A DNA stretch of 64,000 bases from Microthyrium microscopicum (taxonomy: Eukaryota; Ascomycota; Dothideomycetes; Microthyriales; Microthyriaceae). The notes beneath the pieces were generated by a model. The model was not told the DNA's origin and did no database searches. It saw nothing but the letters and a program-made list of their open reading frames with translations. The stretch covers positions 917,457 to 981,456 of the forward strand of contig MU004236.1 in assembly GCA_010405405.1 (NCBI GenBank), given 5' to 3'. Positions 31,735 to 43,015 of the stretch are shown here, one piece after another. Within the stretch, counting starts at the first letter, position 1; every line of letters begins with the position of its first letter. Made by a program: the position numbers and the translations under genes.

Positions 31735-31973
31735 CAGCCATCAGCCGGTTCACCAAGACCGAATCAGGCAAAGTGTGGAAGAGGACAACCAACCACCGCC
31801 GTTGTGTGAAGCTTTCCCTTCATCCAGACTGTCCATTGCTTGCTGGAACCTGTCAAGTCTCTGCATACAGACTTTTTTGCAAGCATCTGCCTATTGTTTC
31901 CACTTGCACGCGCACCACACGAACCTTCTTTTGATCCGCATAGCATCATCTCTCGTTCTTCTTTGTCCTTGAA

Positions 31974-31979
31974 CCGAGG
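31974..31979 (-). promoter_or_regulatory. Candidate FarA/FarB site (CCTCGG)
   Basis: 162 bp upstream of the carnitine acetyltransferase ATG. In Aspergillus nidulans the orthologous acuJ is known to respond to fatty acids, so a FarA-type site here is reasonable. Confidence 0.35.
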
Positions 31980-32135
31980 TGGCCCGCGCCTGTCATTCTC
32001 TACTACCACACACTCTACTGTGGTGCCCACCCACCCCCGGCCCAACTCTCCGCCCTCGAGCCTATATTGTGCATTTGAGCTTCGGCTCCCGTTATACTTG
32101 CCCTTTCGGCCGTCAGTTATCCTCAAGTGCCGGGC

Positions 32136-34324
32136 ATGTTCAATGCACTCAATGGCATTGTTAGAGCCCGAGCTCCCCTGCAATCAACCTCGTTGTTGAG
32201 AGCTCGACTGCCTGTGTTTACTTCAAGTCCAAAGGTATGCTGCCGCGCCCATCTCCAAAATCATGTATCATGCATGTGATATTGCTTCGCTGCTAACCAA
32301 TCGCATAGTACTTTTCCGCTATGGCACCAAAGAAATCATCGGTCCCTAATGGTACGTAAACACGCAACTACACTTGGCGAAACATTTGTATTCAACAAGA
32401 TCTTTGGGCTAATTATATCTTTTATATAGGCTATGTCGAAGACTTATCCAAGGGCAAGATGCTCCGATTCGAGGACTCCCTACCTAAACTCCCTGTCCCG
32501 ACCCTCCAAGAGACTGCTCAAAAATATCTCAAATCCCTACACCCCCTTCTATCGAAAACGGAATTCGAAGCATCCACAAAAGCTGTAGAAGACTTTGTAC
32601 GGCCAGGTGGAAAGGGTGAAGAGCTTCAGAAACGTCTTGTAGCCAAGCGCGAGGATCCAAATGTCAAGAATTGGATTATCGACTGGTGGAACGAAGCAGC
32701 ATATCTTGGATACCGAGATCCTGTTGTTCCATACGTCAGCTATTTTTATTCTCACCGCGATGATAGAAAAAGAAGAGATCCGTCGAAGCGGGCTGCTGCA
32801 ATAACTACGGCTAGCTTGGAATTCAAGAAACAAGTCGATACTGGAGAGCTGGAACCAGAATATATGCGCAAAGCGCCTATTGCTATGAGCAGCTACGAAT
32901 ACATGTTCAACTGTTGCCGTATTCCAGCCACACCTTCGGACTACCCTCAAAAATACGATTTCAACGATCATAAGTACATCGTGGTTATTCGCAAAAACCA
33001 GTTCTTCAAGGTCTTACATGAAGTTGATGGCAAGCAGCTCAACACATCCGAACTAGAGCAGCAATTCCGCAAGATCTACGAAAAGGCCGAGGAGAAAGGA
33101 CCAGCGCTTGGTGTATTGACCAGTCAGCATCGTGATGCCTGGACTTACGTAAGTAGTGTTTCGAAAAACCTTGTAAGATGATCATGCTGACCAAAATCAG
33201 GCACGAGATCGACTCATAAATTCTAGCTCGCTCAATAAAGCCTCGCTCGAGGCTATCGAGGCTGCCTCATTCATCGTCTGCCTAGATGACGCGTCGCCTG
33301 TCACATTAGAAGAGAGATCAAATCAATATTGGCATGGTGATGGGCAAAATCGCTGGTTTGACAAGCCTTTGCAGTTTATTGTAAACGACAATGGAACAGC
33401 CGGCTTCCAAGGTGAACACAGTATGATGGATGGAACACCAACTCATCGATTGAACGACACTGCCAACATGCTCATTTTTACAAATGCCCTAGATTTCGAC
33501 AATCCCTCTGTTCGCTCCAACCTTCCTGAGCCACAGGCACTTCGATGGGAACTCAAGCAAGAAACTTTCGATGATATCGAAGCTGCACAAAAGCACTTTG
33601 ATCGCCAATTCGCTGACCACGATTTACGGGTTCAAGCCTATCAAGGATACGGCAAAGGCTTAATCAAAAAGTTCAAATGCTCACCTGATGCATACGTTCA
33701 ACTCCTCATTCAATTAGCCTATCGCAAGATGTACGGAGTTAATAGACCCACATATGAGTCGGCAGCAACCCGGAAATTCCAACTTGGCCGAACAGAAACT
33801 TGCCGAACAGTGTCTGACGAGAGTGTCGCGTGGACAACCGCCATGGAGGAATCAAACTTGGCCACTGATGAGTGCGTGAAGCTTTTCCGCTCAGCTCTCG
33901 ATGCACATGTCAAATACATTGCCGACGCCAGCGACGGCAAAGGAGTGGATCGTCATCTCTTTGGCCTCAAGAAATGTCTCAAGGAGGGAGAGCCTACTCC
34001 TGAAATCTACAATGATCCTGCATTAACATACTCTTCCAAGTGGTACATCAGCAGTAGTCAGTTGAGCAGTGAATACTTCAACGGTTATGGATGGAGTCAA
34101 GTCATTGACGAAGGTTGGGGGTGAGTAATGTCGAAATTTCTTACCATTATATTCACTGACCATAATTTAGTATCGCCTACATGATCAACGAAAACAGTCT
34201 CCAGTTCAACATTGTTAGCAAACATCTTGGAACTGACCGAATGAGCTTCTATCTCAACGAAGCTGCTAGCGACATGAGAGATCTTATGATGACTACGCTC
34301 GAATCTCCAAAGCCGAAGCTGTAA
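32136..34324 (+). CDS. CAT2: Carnitine O-acetyltransferase (CAT2/AcuJ type)
   Basis: Five exons: 32136-32234, 32309-32351, 32430-33148, 33201-34120, 34171-34324; 644 residues. The long form begins with an Arg-rich mitochondrial leader (MFNALNGIVRARAPLQS). The choline/carnitine acyltransferase domain starts at LPKLPVPTLQETAQKYL and includes YLGYRDPVVPYVSYFY, the catalytic His in GEHSMMDGTP, and the C-terminal YGWSQVIDEGWGIAYMI. The enzyme moves acetyl groups between CoA and carnitine to export acetyl units from peroxisomes and mitochondria. Exon 2 holds a second Met (residue 38) that would remove the leader, and the protein ends Pro-Lys-Leu, a PTS1-like tripeptide. Dual targeting from alternative starts is known for yeast and Candida CAT2. 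Confidence 0.95.
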
Positions 34325-34837
34325 AGTATTTGTCCGTGGCTATGTCCCTGCAATGTCGTATGTTTGGATAGCGACATCATTCATCTCTGTGTGCAACAAA
34401 TAGGGATTGGAGAACTTTGATTTCTACCCGAACCAGCATAATTGCTCTACTAGACAGTGCGTTTAGTCCTGCCAAGGACGAGTTTCCTTTTCATTTCCTG
34501 TAACTTATCATTGTACGGCGGTGAGGCATGAACCGCCTGGGTTGATGACATCACTTGATTGTTTATGGATAGATGTCGGCATGCGCGGTGTATGTGTGTT
34601 CCTTGGTGGGCGGTCATATTTCACATATGTACTGATGTTGATTGTTTAAACTAGTCTAGATGCACCTACAATCTATTAGCCAAGCTGATGAGCTTTAACA
34701 GTATATTCCCTCTCAAGAGCTTCAAGTGTTCACGAAAATCCAAACACGAATTGGAATTGGCAACCTATATTTACATGTCTTCAAATCCAAGGGAAACAAC
34801 TGCTAGTCTCACTATTCTCTACGGACTATCTACCAAA
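34325..34837. other. Intergenic, tail-to-tail
   Basis: 513 bp between carnitine acetyltransferase and a permease. AT-rich 3' flanks; nothing recognised. Confidence 0.5.
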
Positions 34838-36633
34838 TTAGTCTATACGCCGCAAATATTCCACCGGACCATGGTACACATGCCGGCCCTTTAGCCAGAA
34901 GAATCCAAGAGAAAAGAGCATCACCACACCATATATCAAAATGGCCCAGTTCATGGATGCTGGCGCCGGAAGTGGTGTCGCAGGAAAAAAGCACATGATA
35001 AAGACGAATAGCAGAAAGAGAAGCGACATGATGTTGATGGTGAATCCCCAGCGACCAAGATCAAATCTACGAGGCAACAACTTTTCATTCCGCCATCGCT
35101 TGAGTGTGACACATCCGATGGATATAAGGTATGATGATAGTAGAGCGCCCAGTCCGAGAGAGGTGATGTTGTTGTATGCGGTTGAGGATCCAATGTTGAT
35201 GAGTGCTAGGAGCGCTGAAACCACAAGCGTCAACACAACAGCGTTGAGTGGAATGTCTATTCCTTTGGGTACCTAGGAGAGTGGTGAGAAATTTACCTTT
35301 GATCTTCAAGGTTTTTCTGAACACTTACATAGGAAAAGAAGCTGGCAAACGGCACTCCTCGATCCCGAGAAAACGCGAATAGCTGTCTTGATGAAGCAGC
35401 AATGTTTGAGATGCCGCAGAAACTGGCCATGATAACGAGTATCGATGTCATTACCGTTGCTCCTGCCTTGGATTGCACCCCATGCTCGAAGACCGCAACG
35501 AACGGCTGCCCAACTTGTGCGACCGGCGACTCCAATACGCTATCAAGATCGCCCAAACAAAAGAGCAAAGTCAGCAACATGACAAAGCCCATGGTCCCGT
35601 TGGCAGCGGCAGTCCAAATCATGGCACGAGGCAAAGTGTAGGATGCATCCTGAAGTTCTTCGCTCATGTGCGTCGCCGCATCGCTGCCAATCAACGAAAC
35701 TGTAGGTGTTATAATACCAACCATCACTGAAAGTCCTTGACTAGACCATCCATTATTTCGAAACTCCGTGAACACTTGCTTCGCCGGAGTCCGAGGAGCC
35801 AGAATCCACATTGGAATAATAATCGCAAAGAATCCCAAGATATGCAGAATGAGAACACTGCCCTCAACCAGCGGTAACCGCCGTGCAAGAAAAGTGTTGA
35901 AGATACCACACAACGCAGTGATCGCAATAACAATCAGAGTCAGACGCCACGTCTTGGTAGCATCATAACCCTCGTGGTTCAGCACAATCAGCGCCTGAAG
36001 TTCTTGCCCAGCCACGAATGCGCTCGCTGCAGCGCCAGTCTGCCAGGCGAGGACGCACAGCCAGCCAACAATGTAACTGAGGAATCGTTGGTACGCCTTG
36101 GGCGCAAATTCGCTGACCCAATGGTACTGGCCGCCTGCTGTTGGGGCCCTGAGTGGTTGGCTATATTAGTGATTTGATATGGTTCTGGAGGTCATAAAGA
36201 AACTCACATTGATCCCATTTCGGCGAGGGATGCTACGACGAATCCGAAGCCTATTGCACAGACTAGGTAGCCGTATATCATTCCGGCGGAACCACCATTT
36301 TGAAGGCCAAATATTGATGATCTTGATATGTTAGCGTTTTGTATATACCTGCTATGGGATATGTGCTTACCCGAGCTGCGCTTCCCATGTTGACAGCAAT
36401 ATCATACTGAATCCAAAGATGGAGAAGAAACCAAAATTGCGCTGCATTCGAGTTAGCTCGTGGTCAGTCATTCAGTGATAGAGCCATACCCGCAACTGCT
36501 GTTCTTTCCCCATGCGGTGCATGTCCGCTTGATCTTGGCTCGAGCCATATTTCTCAGAAATAGCCCGTGATGACTGAGAAACTTCAATGAAATCATCAGA
36601 TCCCGAACTCTTCTTGATTTCGCCCATTTTCAT
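34838..36633 (-). CDS. Amino acid/choline/GABA permease (APC superfamily, ACT type)
   Basis: Five exons on the minus strand: 36490-36633, 36371-36441, 36208-36321, 35329-36148, 34838-35272; 527 residues. The junctions restore QQLRRNFGFFSIFGFS, EAQLGSSIFGLQNGG and LAEMGSMAPTAGGQYHWVSE, the hallmark TM1-TM3 region of fungal GABA/choline-type permeases. About 12 hydrophobic segments follow, with SDAATHMSEELQDA between TM6 and TM7 and SSRQLFAFSRDRGVP later, both typical of the family. Such proteins import GABA, choline or basic amino acids at the plasma membrane; the substrate cannot be told. The start was set at the first ATG (36633) after an upstream TTG; a second Met follows two codons later. 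The exon 3 acceptor is an unusual TCAAG. Confidence 0.88.
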
Positions 36634-37631
36634 GACGATCTTTGATGTTGGAGCAGTAGTAGTTAGCCGCAAAGTTATAATAATCCAAATTGGAAACTTT
36701 GCGAGTGTATAAGAGGTACGGCGTTGACAGCCTTTGAGGATTCGTGTAACGAATCACTTGTCGAATCTTTCACTATAACAAGGTAGTGTCAGTAACTGAC
36801 AGGTTATTGACCAGGTATGAGGGTGAGGAGTCCATTGAAATCCAGGAGCATGGCAAACATTCTGGAAGGCTGCATTTGACAGTGACTGTGCATGGTTGTC
36901 AGAAGGAGGAGGGATAGTTTCGTAGTCACCTACTACTCCCAAATAGTAAGCCGCAAGCATAGAAAACGCGGACCGATCCATTCTAAATGTTCAGTGTTCC
37001 CGAGACTTGTACTGGTTTTGGAGGAGTGCCGGTTACTTGTACGACTGTCACAGGGCGAAGGCGTATTTTGCCTCCTCTGCAACTGCTATTACACACAAAT
37101 TCCAAGAATACCTCTTAAGCGCTATATTATGGATGTTCGGCAAGATCATAGCCCCTATACGATGCTTTAGTGGTGTTGATGGCCATACTTCTTTCAAGAT
37201 TCTAGTCGATTGACTTGGAGTGTTGTTACTCAAAACACTGACGAAAACGAAATTGGCGCAACATGAACTGTACTACCAAACGTTCAACTATTGCAGGGCC
37301 GTCTACGAGCAGTCCGAAGCGTAGCGCCAGTCACTTGGAAACCTCTTTGCCCGCCCCGAATTTGTCTTCCCGTCCCAATTCCCAAAAATATGGCCACGAA
37401 GACGTTGTAGTCGTCGTCAATTCCAATAGTATGGATCGTCACCACCACCTTATCTCTACCTAGGTCGAGCAGACTTTGCTACTTAACGTTCTGTCTTACC
37501 CTTTGAATTCCTCAGTCTCTTTTCTGATGTACAGAACCTACAGACTCACCGAAAGTTTCTTGGTCCGTGTTGTTGAGTCCTTGCGTTAGAGCCGCTTGAT
37601 ATATCCCCGCCTCCCGGTGCCGTCCGTTGCG
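36634..37631. promoter_or_regulatory. Divergent upstream region
   Basis: 1 kb head-to-head between the permease and the rhodopsin-like gene. Frames of 60-92 codons on both strands show no domain or start context. The last 130 bp are pyrimidine-rich, consistent with a leader. Confidence 0.45.
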
Positions 37632-39050
37632 ATGTCTTCACCCTCTGCGAACGTGGACAGTACCCGATTTGCACCAATCACGAAGCTGGATCATTCGGGA
37701 TATATCTGGATCGCCTCTTTGTTATCGGCTGTCTACTCCACCCTCTCCTTATGGGCACGCATCCATATCAAGAGGGCTTACTTTGGCCTTGATGACTGGG
37801 TTTGTGCTGGAGCTACGGTAAAGTTCTTTCATCAACCTTCCGAGTCCTTTGCTCATCTTGCGCGATAGGTCGCCGGCTTGTCCTCCTTCATTACAGTGTG
37901 GGTGGGGACGTCACAGGGGCTTGGAAAATCCCGCGAGCTGCTGCAGGAGTCTCAGCTGGAAGTCACTGCACAAGTACGTAGCCGTCGATACAGAAAGCTC
38001 GTTCTAATTTTGTCTTAGGCGGTCTTTGCAACTCATGTCACTTTTCTTATAGCGATATATCTCGCCAAGTGTTCTGTGATACTGCTTATTCGCCGAATAT
38101 TTTCAGAGGATATGCACCGATATCGAACCATAACTGATGTCAGTATCCCGGACTAGAAAGATTGAATAAGCCGCTGAACTATCACAGGGATTTACTGCTT
38201 TCATGGCAATCAGCGGTTTGACCTCCATTCTACTAGTCTCAGTCCGTTGCGTGCCTTCGCAATTGTTTCTGGACGGTTTAAATTTCGATACATGTGCCAG
38301 CAGAGTAGAGTAGACACCACCCTACCACTAAAATTTGCTTACGAGAGATAGCCACAACGATGGAAAGCAATCGCTATAATCGATGGGATCACCGAGGTTA
38401 CAGTTGTCGTCCTTTCGTTGACGTTAGTTTGGCAACTACAAATGAAAGCTGAGCTAAAGTTCAGAGTGATCCTAGCCTTTCTCTTTCGACTGTTGTAAGT
38501 AATGCTTGCATCACTACTTCAACTTGTGAGTACTAACATGGAATTTAGATTGGTTCCAATAATAGTGCTACATGCCTACTACATCCAGATGGCTTTGCTC
38601 GGCCACGAAGATCTACCACTCGCTTTGACTCCAGTGCTTGTTTGCACTCAAATTGAATTGGGGTACTCGCTCATTTCGGCAACCATTCCGAATCTGAAAT
38701 CTTTCCTCATGTCGTTTGACACTGCATTTATGATGGATGCCCCTGGGCAAAAGATAGAAGCGTTTAGTATGCCAGCATCACCAACGACAGAAACAGCGCG
38801 ACAAAGCCAGCTGTCTGCCACTCTAACGAACAGCCCAACCATCACCGAGAGAACATATCAGAAAAAGCCTCAATATCCAATCAAGCTACGGCCGGATATG
38901 ATTGATAGAAGAACCAGCATTCAACATTTTGACGATTGGTCCCTGGATGTAGAAGAAGGTTCTGAGAATGAGTCTATAGGAAAGGATGGACGAATAAGGC
39001 GTGACTTCCAATGGAGTGTAGAAGGCTCAGATATCCTGAAGAGGACATGA
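37632..39050 (+). CDS. Fungal rhodopsin-like seven-TM membrane protein
   Basis: Six exons: 37632-37817, 37869-37973, 38019-38138, 38188-38304, 38352-38494, 38549-39050; 390 residues. The motif FGLDDWVCAGA after TM2, then SQGLGKSRELL, VTFLIAIYLAKCSVILLIRRIF, FMAISGLTSILLVSVRCVP and the FDTCASR-RWKAIAIIDGITE region define the fungal rhodopsin-domain family (integral membrane proteins close to PTH11-type receptors, without a CFEM domain here). Seven TM segments can be laid out. The last 140 residues are a polar Ser/Thr/Arg-rich cytosolic tail. Ligand and role are unknown. The fourth intron (47 bp) relies on a GTAGAG donor and is the least certain junction. Confidence 0.82.
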
Positions 39051-39158
39051 ATACGATCTTAGATTAGCATATCCAAGTCTTCTTTTGATGAAATGAGTGC
39101 TCATAGTATTGTGTTCCGTAGGTATCGTCAAGTAGACTCTTCAACATGTGTTTCGACA

Positions 39159-39978
39159 TTACTCCACAGCATCCATACCACCAGGCGTAAAAAACACATC
39201 GCCACCCATCACACCAGCCAACGGATTTCCCTCGCCCTCCGTAACATTCCCCAACCTAACCGTAAAGCCCCTCTTGACATAAAACTTCTCATTTCCAGCC
39301 GAGCTTACCACACTCGCCACAACTCCATCCCGTGTGGCAACCTTCAATCCTTCCTCCACCAATGCTGTGCCGACCCCACGACCTTGATGACTTGGGTCTA
39401 CGCCCAAAGACTCCAGCATCCACAGATCCGCACGCTCACCACTCCAAAAGTGCTCAAACCGTGCAAACGCGCGTGGAAACGCATCTACATGCGCCGGATC
39501 CCCCGCGCGATTCGGCCGCATGCGCAAGTCTAGCCAGTTGACCAAGGTAACCAGCCACGTCAGCGGAAACCCTATAACACAGTATCAATAACTCTGTATC
39601 ACCCACACACGCAGACACAGAACAGCGTGTGTCACCGTCCCACCAAAGCTGTCAACAAGAAGAAAACTTACGGAGCGTGCGTTTCCAGCCACCCATGGAC
39701 GTGTTAGCGCCTGGCCCTTTGCGTTGCCAGTCGGCTACGCCGATGATTTGGCCGTGCTCGTCAACGGCTACGAGGACTTGGTGCGCATGGTGTAAGAGGG
39801 AGGCAAGCATGCGTCGTTTCCAGAAACGGCGGACGTCGGCGGGGTAGAGCGCGCGGAGAGGATGGAGGAAGCGGCCGACGGAATCTTCGTCCCAGAAGGC
39901 TGTTGTTAGGACGGTGGCGATGGTGGGCAGGTCGAGGATTGTTGCCTTGCGGACGGTGATGGGCGGGTGGGGAAGCAT
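39159..39978 (-). CDS. GNAT-family N-acetyltransferase
   Basis: Two exons on the minus strand, 39672-39978 and 39159-39571, phase 1; 239 residues. The N-terminal part (ITVRKATILDLPTIATVLTTAFWDED) is the usual opening of a fungal GNAT domain; the CoA-binding motif A is LESLGVDPSHQGRGVGTALVEEGL with the QGRGVG pyrophosphate loop, followed by NEKFYVKRGF, the standard motif B. The substrate (a small molecule or peptide amine) is unknown. Coding strand GC is higher than in the neighbours, which opens long antisense frames that I ignore. It is convergent with the seven-TM gene, with about 108 bp between stops. Confidence 0.88.
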
Positions 39979-40296
39979 GGCGAACGGAATTTTGATTGTT
40001 TTGAGGACGAGGATCCGGGATGGTTACAATTGTTTGTGGGAGGCTGCTAAGGGATGGAAAAGATGGGATGATATTCTATGGTGGGTGGTGTCTCTGGGGG
40101 GAAGGACCGATGCGGTGTTACTTGGGAGGTGTACAGAGTTTGCCGAGTGAAGCGTTATTGTACATTTTCACAGGTTACTTTGGAAATAGGCACAATATTG
40201 AATGGCAATCACGTTTTGTGGCCAGTCCATGGGATATTTACATGCTACTGATCATTTACACAGTGCGAGCCGCTCGTGCTCTTCCTAGAAATGCAA
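39979..40296. other. Intergenic
   Basis: 318 bp upstream of the acetyltransferase gene and downstream of the SWD1 gene. Nothing recognised. Confidence 0.5.
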
Positions 40297-41852
40297 CTAA
40301 TCTGTACGCTGCTTTCGTTTTGTTCCACCATTTCCAGCGCTCCGGGTTCCGTTGGATGCCTTCTTAGATTCATCGCCGCTTAGTGCTGGCTCTGTTTCTA
40401 CAGTGAGCCAGTCCTGGCCTGGAGTCTTGCGCCGGAACTGGCCTGCGCCTATAGCGACTACCTCGTCCTCGACATCACTGATTACGTCCATACTGACGGG
40501 CATGACGAATGCTCCCGGTTGGAACTGCGAGTCCTTAACTGGGTCCATGGTGAGCACGTCAATTTCCTCGTCCTCGAGATCCAGACGCCGTCGTTGAAGC
40601 TCTTCGGCTGGCTGGATGTCGAATTCATCCTCGCGTTCGGCGTGTTCAACATTCTCTTCGACCTCGACAAAGTCAGGTGCGAGTGCGGCCCAGCTCTGTG
40701 GTGCCGGTACTCCCCAGAGATATATTTGACCGTCATCCTGACCGATTGCGGCTACTCGAGGCTTATAAGGATGAAACTATAGTAGTTAGCGTATATCAGT
40801 GTGAGTGAAGCCAGACCAGCTTACATCAAAGCTAGTGATTTCATCAGGCGCTTCCAAGATTTTGACTAGTGATCCTTCCAGATGTTCAGCCCAGCAATAG
40901 ATATTGTGATGCATCATTGTAGAAGCAAGGATGTGTTCGCCGCTTGGATTCCAGCACACCCAATGCCAGGAGAGTTTGTTAATAACATCTTGATACTTCT
41001 GTCTTACTTCCAGCTGAAAGTTGTCAAAGTTAAAATCGGGAGCAGTCATATCTGGCAATTCGAAGGTCCGTATAATCCTGTCTCCCGAATTTATTACCAT
41101 GCTCTTGCCATTAGCAGTTAGTCTCATGAGTGTAATCATGGAAGATGTGATTTTGGTGGATGACAATGTTTGACATGTCGCAGTGTCGATAATGTTGAAC
41201 CATCCTTTGTTAGTGCAGCTGAAGATGAAGTCGCCAGTTGGTGAGAATATGGTTGCTGTGGTGTTTTGCTTTGCATCTTGAGCCGCTTGTTTTTCTGTAG
41301 CATTTGCGATTTCGTCCTCGGAACGTTTGGGTATGGTTGGCAATACTCTCTTGACGGCTTCCGGTTCTTGTACATCTACAAGCATTGGCTGTTCGTCAAA
41401 TTGAGCGCACACGAAAAGCAGGCTATATTCATGTTAATATGTGCATTCATGAGGTCAAACAGGGGCAATTACTGGTTGGTAGGATGAAGCTCAGCAAGGA
41501 AGATGGGCGCTTCAAATCGAACTCTGCGCATGCGCTCGCCGGTGCTCAAGTCCCACAGAACGACACTCCAGTCCTGGGATGCGGTGAGAAGATATCGATC
41601 ATCGGCGGACCAACATAGTGATTGAACATGAGCGAAATGGCCACTGAGTTTGCGAGCGATCCCATTAGTGTCGCAGTCGAAAATTATCACATTGCCGTCT
41701 CCCTATACTAATGTGAGTGGACTAAAAGCTTGCTGTGTTGCTTCTAGACTTACTCGACCAGATGCAAGGAAATCACCGCGATGATTGAAGCGGATACAAG
41801 TGGAAAACCCACTTTCTAAAGAAAGGCTTAGCTGGAGTCTGGGAAAATTCAT
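40297..41852 (-). CDS. SWD1: COMPASS subunit Swd1/RBBP5 (WD40)
   Basis: Four exons on the minus strand: 41754-41852, 41473-41702, 40825-41422, 40297-40776; 468 residues. The N-terminus RLQLSLSLESGFSTCIRFN, HRGDFLASGRGDGNVIIFD and GHFAHVQSLCWSADDRYLLTASQDWSVVLWDL are the first WD40 blades in the form seen in Swd1/RBBP5, followed by IFLAELHPTNHLLFVCAQ, WFNIIDTATCQTL and WHWVCWNPSGEHILAS. After the propeller comes the typical acidic and hinge segment (LEDEEIDVLTMDPV). The protein is a core scaffold of the Set1/COMPASS histone H3K4 methyltransferase. The final 50 residues are basic and Gly/Ser-rich. It is divergent from RPB1, so the two chromatin/transcription genes share an upstream region. Confidence 0.92.
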
Positions 41853-43015
41853 GCTATATGGGCTCACTTAGACAATCTTGGAGGGCCTCTGGAAGGTCTT
41901 TGGCCAGATATTCTGGCTCTACCAATGAGAGATTCATTTAGGCTGGAGGGAAATTTTTGTAGTGTTACAGTGTTTAGAGGAATGCCAGAAATGTTCCTTC
42001 AGTGAGTTGCTTGGAGAACAAGGAAAGAGGTATTTTCATTCTTGGCCTCTAATACACTCAATGTCAACAAACATTCCAGGGCCAAGATGCAGGAGGAAGA
42101 GCAAGGAGCAACACTGGGAATTTCGAGGTGATTCGGAATCACATTAGATAGAGTTGAGTGGCAATATCAAAGTGGACGAATAGTCGTGTCTCGAACCATG
42201 CTGCAAAAAACTATAAGATGAAGAAATACACATCTGATTGACATTGAGGACCGGGGGTACCTCGAGTAAAGTCGAGAAGAAGGTTGCAATTCATTGTGAT
42301 GGCCAAAAAGGGGAGGCACGAGGCTCAGGCTGTAAGGCAGGAAGGCCAAAAAGGCAAGCACAACGAACATCTTTGATTCTAATCAAATTCTCCGGCACCT
42401 TCCCTTGTAAGTTTCATGAGTCAAGGCTGCATGTGGCGTTACTGCCAGTGTCAGGTGCTTGGCAGAGCGGAGCGGAATGTTACCTAATGAGGCTAGCGCG
42501 CGGCTCAATTAGTGACTGCCCAGCGACTGCAGCCTTCAACCCTCAACTCCTGTCGCCAACATCCATCTCACTCAATTCTCTCCAACTCCACTCCATCCTC
42601 ACCAACACCATCCATATCCTCCTCCAACCATCATCATCTTGCGCGCCGGCCCTCTTACACCCTTTTCGTGGCCTCTTACTGGTGTTCGCAAGCTTTTCTA
42701 GTCTGTCGCCCTGCGCGTCAGTCCACCCGTCAATCTCGAGTCTCAACGCGTTCATCCATCGCCACCTTGTCGACTTCCATCATCTAAATACGGCTTCGTT
42801 GCGGCCGCAAGGCTAGCGCGCGCTGTCGCTTTCGCGCCCTTCGCCCTCCACTGGTTCAAGTTGACTTGACCTCAAGTGTTCCATTCCGCGCCCGTTGTCA
42901 ATCGCAACCGCGTTCGTCCAGTCGCCTATCGTCCCTACATCGGCTGCCTCTACTCCACATATAATTCCTACATCCGTGACAACTGTGTCGGTTCATATCT
43001 TGACAGCTAGCAATC
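41853..43015. promoter_or_regulatory. Shared divergent upstream region of SWD1 and RPB1
   Basis: 1.16 kb. About 42520-42960 is strongly pyrimidine-rich on the plus strand, as expected for the promoter/leader of a highly expressed gene such as RPB1. The 192-codon frame at 42238-42816 is a by-product of this composition. Confidence 0.5.

Larger units (their letters stand above)
30043..32135. promoter_or_regulatory. Shared divergent region between MDH and carnitine acetyltransferase
   Basis: 2.1 kb. Holds three CCTCGG hexamers: 30975-30980 and 31729-31734 on the plus strand and 31974-31979 in reverse. Frames up to 139 codons (31764-32183, minus) overlap the carnitine acetyltransferase start and have no protein features. 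No RNA gene recognised. Confidence 0.45.

Noticed and set aside
31764-32183. 139-codon minus-strand frame upstream of carnitine acetyltransferase
   Set aside because: Antisense to the first exon and leader of a firmly identified gene; composition not protein-like.
42238-42816. 192-codon plus-strand frame upstream of RPB1
   Set aside because: Lies in the pyrimidine-rich leader/promoter between SWD1 and RPB1; Ser/Pro/Leu composition reflects the tract, with no domain or start context.
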